From Agelaius tricolor (lineage: Eukaryota > Chordata > Aves > Passeriformes > Icteridae), in NCBI GenBank assembly GCA_023055355.1, contig JALJCS010000028.1, positions 5,952,418-6,016,417 of the forward strand: a stretch of 64,000 bases of DNA, written 5' to 3'. The notes below the pieces were generated by a model. That model was not told the origin of the DNA. It was given only the letters and a program-made list of their open reading frames with translations, and searched no databases. Shown here piece after piece: positions 50,621 to 60,901 of this stretch (positions are counted from its first letter, which is position 1; the number at the start of each line of letters is the position of its first letter). A program made the translations under genes and the position numbers.

Positions 50621-53600
50621 CACCGCTGCTCGGGCTCATCCTGCCCTTCCCTGCCTCACCCACCCTAGTTCAGTCTCACCCGAGCGCCCCTGCTCGGGCT
50701 CATGTTGCCCTTCTCTGCCTCACTCGCTCCATCTCAGCCTCACCCGACCGCCCCTGCTCGGGCTCATCCTGCCCTTCCCTGCCTCACTCGCTCCATCTCA
50801 GTCTCACCCGACCGGCCCTGCTCGGGCTCATCCTGCCCTTCCCTGCCTCACCCGCTCCATCTCAGCCTCACCGACCCTTGCTCGGGCTCATCCTGCCCTT
50901 CTCTGCCTCACCCGCCCCATCTCAATCTCACTGATCCCAGAACAGTGTCCCCAGCTGGACCAGTGCTTGTCCCGCTGTGCTGGGCACTGCTGAGGCCCCT
51001 CAAGTGCCATGCCCAGTTCTGTTCCTCACTACAAAGCAGACATTGAGGGGCTGGAGCGTGTCCAGAGAAGGGTGTGGAGCTGGGGAAGGGGCTGGGGAGT
51101 CAGTGCTATGAGGAGTGGCTGAGGGAGCTGTGGGTGGCACTTAGTGGTGTGGTTTAATTGACAAGGAGATTCTCAGTCAAAGGTTTGCCCTGATGATCTT
51201 GGAAATCTTGTCCAATTTTAATGATTCTTTAATTATCTGTCTCACCTGACCCCACTCAGGAAGCGTTTGGACAGCATCCTCAGACATATGGTGACATTCT
51301 TGAGGTGTTCTTATGCAGGGTGTTCTTCTCAAGAGTTGGATTTGATGATCCTTGTGGGTCCCTTCCAGCTCAGGATATTCTCTGATCCTCTGATCTCTGT
51401 CTCCTCAGCTCTGCAGGTCCCGACTCCAGCCTGAGCCTGAGCCTGCCCCTGCCACTCGACGTGCCCTCCCTGCTCTCCCATCCCTCCTTCCTCATCACCA
51501 CTGGATCCAGCACTGGCTACAGCATGGTCCCCTCCCCACCCTCCTACCACAAGCTGCTGGTTCCCCACCGCCCCATCCCCACCACACACAGGGATGACCC
51601 AACACCCTCCACCTCTGCCAGCCACCCCTCACCGCTGGCCACCTTCCACACCAGGATTGAACCTCCTGGCCAAAGCGAGCCCGCACCTGATGCCTCCAAC
51701 AGCCTGACACCCCCCTCATGCCATGGTGGCAGCAGCGTCGGCCTCGTGCTCTTCGGCGCAGGGCTCGTGAGCACAGCCTTGATGCAAAGCCTGCTGGAGG
51801 AAGCTGGATGCTGCCTGCTCTACGTGGTGGAGGATCAGCTGGAGGAGGTGGAACGTGCCTTTGGCGCCAGGGTCCCAGCTGGCACCAGGGTGCTGCAGCA
51901 GCAGGAGGCCACCCTCGCGCTCAGCGACCCGCGGTACTGACCAGCGCGGGGGCTTCCACACAAGCCTTGCCTTCCCCTCTGGGAAACTCTGCAGCAGCCC
52001 CAGACTGTCCCTCTGTCCACCAGCTCCCTGCTGTGCCTCTGCTCAGGGCAGGGGGCTCCATGCCAGCCTTGCCTTCCCCTCTGGGAACTCTGCAGCAGCC
52101 CCAGACTGTCCCTCTGTCCACCAGCTCCTGGCTGTGCCTCTGCTCAGGGCAGGGGGCTCCATGCCAGCCTTGCCTTCCCCTCTGGGAACTCTGCAGCAGC
52201 CCCAGACTGTCCCTCTGTCCACCAGCTCCTGGCTGTGGCTCTTCTCAGGGCGGGGGGCTCCATGCCAGCCTTGCCTTCCCCTCTGGGGAACTCTGCAGCA
52301 GCCCCAGACTGTCCCTCTGGCCATCCGTGCGGGAGTGAGGGGCCCTTTTGTCACCTACCCATAGATCCTTCAGGGGTCTCTGAGCAGCTTAACTGGGCCC
52401 CAGATTAAGGGAAACTTGGAGGTGCTTAGGTACAGGCAGTTTTGTTAAGAAATTTAAAAAAACCAAACATTTTCCTGCATTCCCACAGAACAATAATAAA
52501 TGGCAGCTTCCCTGCTTCCTGCCAATTTTCCTGTTTCAGAGCAGTCAGCTGAGTTTGGTGGCTCTTGGAGCTCTGAGATAAGCGAGGGTTGGTGTAAATT
52601 GTGGGAGGATTGTGGCATTTTGCTTTAGATTGAACTGAACAACTGTAACATCACCAAAGTGCTGTTGCTGTCAGGTCTAAAATATTGCAGGAGCAAAAGG
52701 CAGAGCTTTTAGGAAAGGCAGATTTGATACTAGAAAATAAAGAATCACAGGAAGCTAAGATGCATTGATCAGCAGCTCTACCACATAAATACTTTGGATT
52801 TCTGTGTGTGTGTTAACTGTCAGGATTTAAATACTTTTTAAAGGAAACCTTTAAAAGACTTTCTCCTTGAAGATGCAGGAGAAGCAGTGCAATTCCTTTG
52901 TGCCACTTGTGGTTTTAATCTATGTGTGTCACTACATTTCATCCTTGAAGCAGGCACCGAGTTCCTTCTATAACCCAGCTGGCTCTTCCAGAGCAATGGG
53001 GTTTTAGGTTTTTTAAACTGTTACCAAATAGAGCTTTTGAGCATTGTTTGACCTAGTGAAAACCTTGTTCTTACTGAAGATCTCTCTTGATTCCTGCAGA
53101 GTTTCTGGAGCCATTATTTGTTCTCCACCTGACAAAGCCCCTGAGATGGTAAGAGATGCCTTACGAGCAGGTGAGAGGAGCAGCTGCACATTGAGCTTTT
53201 CCCTGTGCCCGTTGATGTGCACTTGTGAGTGTGTTTGTGTTTCAGCAGCAGCCCTGGAGCTGTGCAGGCTCTCAAACTGTGCAATTAAAGTGTCTGAGAT
53301 CCCTGCTGATGTTAATGGCTGGACACCAGTGGGGTTTGTGCTATGCTGGTCCCAGTATGACTGGGCAGTGTCTCATCCTAAAATCCCACCAGGACTCACA
53401 GGAAAGCTGTCACCAAAACAGTCCCACTCCTGGGGTCTGGGACAGCTGAAACCACAGCAGGCAGGCAGAAGGGGGTAAATGCCATCAAAACCAGAAATGT
53501 AACGAGCTGTTACTGCAAGATCAAGGTGTTTTGTGCAGCTGTGTCTCCCCTGAGCCCTGTGTGTGTCCTGTTTTGCACAGGTAAAGGTGTGTTCTGTGAG

Positions 53601-56600
53601 GGGCTGCCCAGCTTGGACAGACAGACAGCAGAAGCCTGTTTTGATGAGGCCGACAGGTGTGGGAGGCCACTCGTGTGTGGGTTCTACAAGTAAGACCAGT
53701 GGTTTTCCTGTGATTTATTCTTTATAAAATCCCATGTCTGGAAGCAGCACTGATTCCTCAGGCTTTCCTGACTTGGTCCTCAAATCAGCTTGGTTTCACC
53801 TTGAGAGGAACAGTGGATTTGTCTTTCCAAACAAGCTGTGGATCTGCTGGTAGATAAAACTAGCACTGGGAGATAAAAAGAAACAATGGGGAGGATTCTA
53901 CTGATTGATGAATGGAAAAAGATATTTGCTTTTACAAATAAACTTTAGGTTTGCTGATAAACGAAATTAGACATTGAAATATGAAAGAAACAATGGGGAA
54001 GAAAAATCCCTAAATTCTGTAAGAATTAAAAATGAAAAGGGAGGGTTATACATTAGAGGGAAATCTTTGGTATCAGGTGTATCAGGAAGTCTGAACCTCT
54101 CAAGTATCTCAGCCAATGGGGAAAGAGAGAAGGGAAATGTGGCTGGAAAATTGGGATAAAAAGGAGGCTGCATCCTCCAAAAATTGGAGAGATCCCAGGG
54201 GAATGCCCCATGGCCTCTCCCTTTATAAAAATAAAGTAAAAAGGACTCCTCAGTCTCCTTTTTGGACATAAACCTCTGATGTTTGTGGATTAATTTTCCT
54301 AACAACCTCATCCTTGTTTCCCTTGGAAGGCGCTTTGACCCAGCCCTGCAGTTCCTGTACAAGAAGGTGCGGGAGAGCCGGGCCCTGGGCAGGATCCACC
54401 GGGTATCAACCATCAGCAGCCTCTATCCTGCAGCCTCTCTGAGCCTGCTGAAAGCCTCAGGTACCCAGCAGCTTCCTGCTGAAGAGTCTGGCCTTCACTC
54501 AGAGTCATGGAATGGTTTGGCTGGGAAAGGACATTTAAGCTCATCTGTTCCACCCCCTGCCATGGTCAAGACACCTTAACCAGACCAGGTTGATCCAAAA
54601 CCTGTTCTGGAAATGTCTCTGTGTTCTGTGGGAATTCCCCTGAATTTGTATAGCCTTAAGATCCATGGGGAGGAGAGTTTTTTGAGGAGTGTTTTCTTTA
54701 CCAAACTTCACTTCTGTGCATTTTTTTGTCCCTTTAGTATTAGTTTCTTCACTGTGGGGGCTTTTTATACCATCTCTGTGCAGTTCAGAAATATGAATTG
54801 GCTGTGGGTTTCAATATGGAGACATTAATGCCCAGTTTTGCTTCTTCCAGGTGGAATTTTTTACAATGCTGCCGTGCATGACATAGATATTATCAGTTTG
54901 TTGTTGGGAGAGAGTGTGCCAGATACAATATTTTCCCTGGGCCATGCCTTCTGTGCAGGTAAGAATGAGTCTTTTGATGGTTTATTGGGTACCTCTGGAC
55001 TTCAAGGTTAAAACTAGCAACAAAAAAGGAATGAGAGCATTATAGCCATGACAATTATTCCATCATGGAGCAGCTGAATAAACAGGCTGGTGGAACATAA
55101 GGCAGGTTCCTTGGGGGTATTTGGTGGAGATCTCTGAATATGGTGAATCTCCTGCTGATGTGAAGCAGTTGCAGTGGAGTTATCATTGAACATGACTCTG
55201 CAGGACACCAGATTTGGAACCAGAGTACAGAAGATAACTGAGCTAAGGTTTGAGCTCACAAAAATGTCAATGAAATGTTCATTCTCTGCTTTCTCTGGCC
55301 CTTCCCTGTGGATCCCAGCACACAGCTGTGCCTTTGCTCTGGGTCATGTTGGGTTGATGTGCACACTCTGGGCTACCACACTCATTTAAACGAACCCTAA
55401 AAGGTGGAAGGTGCCGTTTTTGAAATGGAAATGCAGAGTTTTAATTAAGGTAATTGCAGCAGCTGCCAAGCTTGGCTGGCTGGGGTGAGGAGGGGCAGGA
55501 TGCAGCACTCTCTTGCATGGCACAGCATTGAAATGCAGCAAACAAGAGCCCTCCAGGAGGGTTCTGTACCCTCTGTCTGCTCCAGCAACGTGCTGGAAGT
55601 TGCCTGTTCCTGGAAGCACAGGTGGGTGCCCTCATTTGAGAGCTGCAGGCTGGCAGGGTGGAGTTGGGCCTGGGGCTGTGTGTTCCTGCAGAACTGCCTG
55701 TGTTCCATCAGGAATGCTGGTGAAGCAGCTGGGGTGCTGTGGGAAGCTGTCACAAAGCCAGTGTCACCTCCCAAAGGAAGAACAGCATTTTGTGGCTGTA
55801 GGATGTGCTGGTTTGCTGTTCCTGGGGTGAGCCAGGCCTGTTTTGTCCCCAGACATGGGCTGCCTGAGGGATGTGGACATGGTCACCATCAGCATGAAGT
55901 TCCCCAGCGGAGCCATTGTCACCCTGGACATCAGCCAGCACTGCACCAGGAGCTGTGACCAGCGGCTGGAGGTGGGGTCCTGCTGCTCAGTCAAGTCTGT
56001 TTTGACTCCTCTGAGTGTGCCTGCAGCACATTTCCCAAACACCCTCTATTACAGAATCATTGAGGTTGGAAAAGACCTCCAGGATCATCAAATCCAACCT
56101 GTCACCAATCCCCACCTTGTCACCCAGAGCAGAGCTTTAAGTGCCACATCTGTTTGGCTGTTGCCTCAGCAGCAGTCCTTTTTCAATCTACAATCCACTT
56201 TCTCTTTTCTCACCCAAATTTTCTCTCTGTCCCATGCATTATGTGGTGTTAAGAGCTGCATGAATCATAGCAGAGCAGGAACAGCTCTCCTGAGGCTGAA
56301 ATTGTGCAGATTTCCTTTGTCCTTTCCAGGGTGGTCTCAGCTGTGTAGCAGGAGTCCTGCATATGAAAGGGGAAGAAAAGTGTAAATTCCTACAGTAATG
56401 AATAATTACAGCTATGGGGGCTGGTCTTGGGGAGGAATTTCTGTTAGGCACTTATAAAAGGGGCTTTGCTCAGGTGAGGTATTACACAAGTGGAAACCAT
56501 TGTACTACAGCAGATCCATGGTGTTTCTATTGTGTCTGAGCCATTCCAGGGCTGGGGCAGGTGTGACTCCTCATTTCAGAACCTACTTTTGTCTTGGTTT

Positions 56601-57639
56601 TACAAACCAGGGCTTCTCTAACCTGGCCAAGTGTGTGAGATTGAAAATGTGATAACTTCAAAATATTCTTTCCTCCCTGTTTTGCTCCTTCTCTCAGGTT
56701 CATGGGTCTCAGGGGACGTTAAGGGTGGACAACCAGAACCCCCTGGGCATCACAGAGCATGGGACTTCTGTGTCCATCTGTCCCCAAAGCCAAGCTGAGC
56801 GCTACAGAGATGCCTACAGGGAGCTCTTCCGGCACTTCCTGAGAACCCTGAAAGGTGGGACAAGGCTTAAATGGATGGCTGGTGTTGCTTTGGGTTGGCT
56901 TTCTTAGGGATGCACTGTGTCAGGTCATGGAGATGGGTGGGGAATGATGATCTGAAACTCTGTGCTGGGTTTAAGAAATGAGGGTTGGGAGGGGAAACTC
57001 CCTTGGACCTTACTGCTGTTTGTGACAGCCAAGAGATTCTCAGCCAGAGTCCTGACTGCCCAGAAGGGATGAAAATCACAGAATCATGGAGTGGCTTGGG
57101 TGGGAAGAGGCTTTGAAGATCATCTAGCCCACACTATCCTCAGCCAGAGTCCTGACTGCTCTGAAAGGGTAAAAATCACAGAATCATGGAATGGCTTGGG
57201 TGGGAAGAGGCTTTGAAGATCATCTAGTCCACACTATCCTCAGCCAGAGTCCTGGGTGCCCTGAAAGGAAAAAAATCACAGAATCATGGAGTGGCTTGGG
57301 TGAGAAGAGGCTTTGAAGATCATCTAGTCCAAGCTATTTTTATTCAGCAGTATTTCAGTTGTTGTGGCTGCATTGCCAGGGCAGGAGGAGGGGTTGAAAT
57401 GTTTTAAGTCTTGTGGCCCCAGTGCTGTGGGGGGATCTGTGCTCACAGGGGACCATGGGTTTCATCCAGTGCTTTGTTGCTGTCCCACAGGCCAGGAGCC
57501 CCCCGTGGTCACCAAGGAGCAGCTCCTCTGGACCATCCAGGTCGCTGCAGCAGCCGAGCAGTCCTGGAGGAATGGATCTGCCGTGGACTTGCACAGCAGT
57601 GCCACGGATCCGCCTGGGGTCAAGGCTGAGCTTGTGTGA
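50375..57639 (+). CDS. CGGBP1-like zinc finger fused to Gfo/Idh/MocA oxidoreductase-like domain, about 9 exons
   Basis: Exons: 50375-50610, 51409-51933, 53100-53170, 53581-53689, 54330-54460, 54851-54958, 55853-55971, 56698-56854, 57491-57639; all GT-AG, phases consistent, 534 aa. Residues 34-65 form a C2H2/BED-like finger (Cys38, Cys41, His55, His61) resembling that of CGGBP1 (LFCTSC...DHLKSKTH in human). Residues 80-187 are a Pro/Ser/Thr-rich linker. From 189 there is a Rossmann start (VGLVLFGAGLVSTA), then GKGVFCEGLPSLD, CGFYKRFDP, GGIFYNAAVHDID and a closing alpha/beta domain, the order seen in inositol 2-dehydrogenase-type proteins. The EKP-motif lysine is Gly285 and the Asp of the usual DxxxH pair is Asn363; His367 is kept. 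NAD(P) binding is plausible and catalysis doubtful. I know of no mammalian counterpart at this locus. Convergent with TP73. Confidence 0.8.
50627..50940. repeat. 64-bp tandem repeat in fusion-gene intron 1
   Basis: Five copies of a roughly 64-bp unit starting GCTCGGGCTCATCCTGCCCT and ending in TCTCACCCGACCGCCCCT, beginning about 17 bp after the exon 1 donor at 50610. Confidence 0.92.
50962..51395 (+). mobile_element. CR1 fragments in fusion-gene intron 1
   Basis: Two forward CR1 pieces: GGGGCTGGAGCGTGTCCAGA (first) and TTGGATTTGATGATCCTTGT with GGGTCCCTTCCAGCTCAGGA (second), separated by diverged sequence. The second ends within about 20 bp of the exon 2 acceptor. Confidence 0.85.
51948..52332. 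repeat. 101-bp tandem repeat in fusion-gene intron 2
   Basis: Four copies of a roughly 101-bp unit containing AGCCTTGCCTTCCCCTCTGG and CCCAGACTGTCCCTCTGTCC, starting about 15 bp after the exon 2 donor at 51933. Copies differ at only a few positions, so it is young. Confidence 0.93.
53837..54306 (+). mobile_element. Solo LTR-like element in fusion-gene intron 4
   Basis: Shows LTR-like organisation: a repeated GATAAAAAGAAACAATGGGG / GAAAGAAACAATGGGGAAG motif, TTTATAAA (about 54222), AATAAA (about 54229) and a terminal CCTAACA at about 54296-54302. It ends about 25 bp before the exon 5 acceptor. Boundaries are approximate and I could not find matching target-site duplications. No coding remnant. 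Confidence 0.6.
54505..54605 (-). mobile_element. CR1 3' fragment in fusion-gene intron 5
   Basis: AGAGTCATGGAATGGTTTGG, then CACCCCCTGCCATGGTCAAG, reverse-orientation CR1 end. Confidence 0.85.
56050..56160 (-). mobile_element. CR1 3' fragment in fusion-gene intron 7
   Basis: ACAGAATCATTGAGGTTGGA, then AAAGACCTCCAGGATCATCA and AATCCAACCTGTCACCAATC, a CR1 subfamily different from most others in the window. Confidence 0.88.
57041..57340 (-). repeat. Three tandem 100-bp units containing a CR1 end
   Basis: Units start at 57041, 57141 and 57241 with CAGCCAGAGTCCTGRSTGCC. Each carries AATCACAGAATCATGGARTG and GAAGAGGCTTTGAAGATCAT, the reverse CR1 3' end. One CR1 insertion was tandemly amplified with flanking DNA, in the last intron of the fusion gene. 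Confidence 0.92.
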
Positions 57640-58451
57640 CAGCCACTCCCACCCAGTGGCCTCAACAGAAGGTGGTTTTGGTGTTCCCACTGGGAATGCC
57701 CAGCAGACAGAGGCACTTCTGAACCAGGAGCACTCGTTGCTGGGGCGGGGCAGGGTTCCCACCACGTCAGCCAGAGCCTGCAAGAAATTCCGTGTGGTTT
57801 CATCCAGGTGGTTTTTCCTCCTGGAGGGTGCTGCTGGCCACAGAGCTCTGTTTTCCTGGGAGAAGAGTAATGCTCCTTGGGCCAGGCAGGGTAGTGGAGG
57901 ACCACCAGTATCTGGGATGAGGGAGAAGTCTCCCCTTGGAGAGGGAACAGCCACTGCCTGCCTGGAGGAGAAGTCACAAGCAGGCGCCTTCCCTGCAGTG
58001 CCACAAGGAAGGTGATTTAATGCTCAAAAAAGCATTTAATGCTCACAGGAGCATCTGTGAGTATGTTTAGATTGGATATATGGAAGAGATTCTTCCCTTG
58101 GAGGGTGGTGAGGGGCTGGAATGGATTTCCCAGAGAAGCTGTGGCTGCCCCATCCCTGGAAGTGTTCAAGGCCAGCCTGGACAGGGCTTGGAGCAAGCTG
58201 GGATCGTGGAAGGTGTCCCTGCCATGCCAGGGGTGGGATGGGATGAGCTTTAAGGTTCCTTCCAAACAAACCTGTCTGGGATTGCATGATCCTGTCTGGG
58301 ACACAGACCCCAGCAGAAGGCAGAGCCACAGGCCAGTCAGTGTCTGCCAGGAGCTTTGGGCCTTTGTGGTGTGTGGAGCTCTCTGCAGATGTGAGGCTCT
58401 GACTGTTCCTGTCTGGCTATCACATACCAGTTTTCAAGATCTTTTGAAACC

Positions 58452-58482
<31 letters not shown>

Positions 58483-58500
58483 TTAATTTTTTTTATTTTT
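57640..58500 (+). other. Fusion-gene 3' flank with CR1 and poly(T)
   Basis: After the TGA ending at 57639 no further open frame is convincing. A CR1 piece lies at 58055-58290. A T-rich tract (58452-58500) contains TTTATT at 58498-58503, which on the minus strand is AATAAA followed by an A-run and could be a TP73 message end. A plus-strand ATTAAA at about 59175 could serve the fusion gene. Confidence 0.4.
58055..58290 (+). mobile_element. CR1 3' fragment
   Basis: GGCTGCCCCATCCCTGGAAG, GGCTTGGAGCAAGCTGGGAT and GGGATGAGCTTTAAGGTTCC in forward CR1 order. Confidence 0.9.
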
Positions 58501-58503
58501 ATT

Positions 58504-60901
58504 GAATTACAACAACATTCTTGACTTCTTCCATTTCAAGGCATTAAGTTCATTAAGTTTATAAACTTCTTGCAAGAACCTTTAGTTCAATCAATTTCCA
58601 ATTCCTACCTGTGGAATATATACTCCTAAAACTAGAAATAATGGTGAAATTTGTGTTCTTTTTGGGAAATTGTTTTTAAGAGTGTAATTTTTCAAGCTCA
58701 GAAAAAACTGTGTCTTAATGCTTGTTCTCCATTCAATTCACTATTTTTTAGCCATTTATTAAGAAAAAAAAATTATGTGTCCAGAAGCTGGTTTTTGCCT
58801 CTCTGTTCTTGCTGTAGCAAATTAGTACACAATGGTGGGTTTCTTTTTTGTTTCAGTAGCTTTAGGCCTTTTGAGGTCCTACAGTTGAAGGTTTACTCTG
58901 GGTTAAGAGGGCACTTTCTGTCCAGTTTTAATTTTTAGATGCAAAAATTCCCACATGTGCTTTTATTGTGTTACAAAAAAAAAACCAAAAACAACCAAAC
59001 AACAGAAAAACAACCCAAAACAAAAAAGAGTAACCACATCTATAAAAATAACACATTTTCCAAAGATAACATTACAAAAAATACAATTCCTATCACAGAG
59101 TGATCCATTAATACTGCTGGGAACAGCCCTGGGAACTCTGGAAATGTGAGTGGTGGTTGCAAAAGCTTTAAAGCATTAAAGTGCTTTACTGAGCCATTTC
59201 CTGGGGACACAGGTCACTGTCAGCCACACCAGGGGAGCTCCCAGTCCCAAAGGTTCCCAATCCCTGTGGTGTGAGGGGTGGGATGGCCTCAGGGGTGGTG
59301 ACTGCACCTGCAGCTCACCAGTCCCTGAGGAAGAGGAGGGACAAGAGGCAACCTGTGTGTGCTGAAGGCTCCGAGCTGCTGTGGGACAGCCAGACAGGGC
59401 CTTGGAGGAGGGTCCCATCCCAGGGCTGTGGGTGCAGCACATGCAGTGGTCACACTCCTGTCCCCCCTGGAGAAGGAGCAGCCACTGCCTGCCTGGAGGA
59501 GAAGTCACATCTCAGGTGAGCCCTGCTGGGATTTCAGCTCTCCTGCTCTTGCTCAGAGGGGCCAGGGCTTTGGGAAGGGTATCCAGCCCCTTCCCCAGCC
59601 TGGGGGTGGTGGGAAGCAGGTGCAAGGCTGCCTTTGGAGGCCTCCAGAGGGAGAGTGCAGCAGTGGGAATGGGCTGGGCAGCGTCATCTCTGTGCAGGTT
59701 CCCTCAGGCTGCCCAAAATCTCCAGTGACCCAGGGCTGAGGGGGCAGATGCAGCAGCTCCCTGCCCTCCCTCCTTCCCACAGCAACAGCTCCTGAGACTT
59801 CCAGTGCCTTTCCAAGACTTGTTGTGGGACATTGTCTTCCCAAAAGTGTAGGGAATAAACAATCAGGGAGGGAACACAGCTATTTGTGTCCTTGCTTTCT
59901 GTGAAGGCTTTTTTCCCAGTCTGAATCAACAGAGAAATTGCAGCTGGGGAAAATGACAAGGAACAGAAGAGAATTGGGCAGCCAGTCCATGCTGTGCTCC
60001 AAAAAGATGGAATTTACACCATGGCATTCCAGCTTGTCAGGTCTGACCTGTCAACAAAACTCCCCAAGGGAGCAGAGAAGGATTATCCAGACCTCTGACT
60101 TCCCAGGACAGTCACTGGCTTTTCCACAACTGCATGCAAGAGACTCAGAGGAGGGAAAAAACTGAGTTTTGAACAGATAAGGCTGGAGACAGGATTGTCT
60201 GCATGTTTACATGCTACAACATGGAATTAATTTACTTGACACTGCGGTGTCTCAGGAGTCAGTATCAATTTTTATAGCTTACATGAAAATAAATCTTTTC
60301 TCTCTCCTTACAGCACAACGAGTTTACTGTATGTACATTCTGTTTATATACACCAACCTTTAAGTACAAGAACACATTGGTAATGGACAAACAGGATCTT
60401 TCTGGCTCTACTGAGGGCTGAGGGAAGGGGTGCATTTGGCAGTCCATGGAAAAGCAGGGTGTGGCTTCACACCAGTCCCTGGCAATGCCTGCACAGGTCA
60501 GGGCTGAGTCTGTTGCAGTGCCAAAGCCCTCTCAGTTTGGGACACCATGAAGAACACGGATGGCGAGCAGGGATGAGAAAAATGTGCTGTCCTTACACTG
60601 CTGGATGCAGGGATGCTCCAGGAAAACACAAACCACACAGTGCCTCCTGTGCCGTGGGCAGGCAGAAACCCCGCTCTGTCTGCTGAGCTGGCTCGGCTGC
60701 CCTCCTCCTTTCCTTCCTCCTCCTCCTCCTCACCTCCAGTTTCCTCCCCAGGCAGGCACCTCCTGCCTGGCTCAGGGCCCGCAGTTCCCCTGGATATAAC
60801 AAACTTAAACTTCTCCAGGTGCCCAAGGCTGCAAATACATTTTTGAGGGGTGGGGGGGTTTTGTCACCCCGCTGGTGTCTCGCTGCCACCTCTGGAGCCC
60901 C
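58504..60901 (-). other. Probable TP73 3' UTR region
   Basis: No coding sequence recognised on either strand. TP73 has a long 3' UTR in mammals, so most of this interval may be its untranslated tail, overlapping the end of the convergent fusion gene. A (TCC)n tract lies at 60715-60735. Confidence 0.4.

Noticed and set aside
51718..52364. Frames of 169-206 codons reading past fusion-gene exon 2
   Set aside because: The sequence after 51933 is the 101-bp tandem repeat; the GT donor at 51934 and the phase-matched exon at 53100 give a coherent protein instead.
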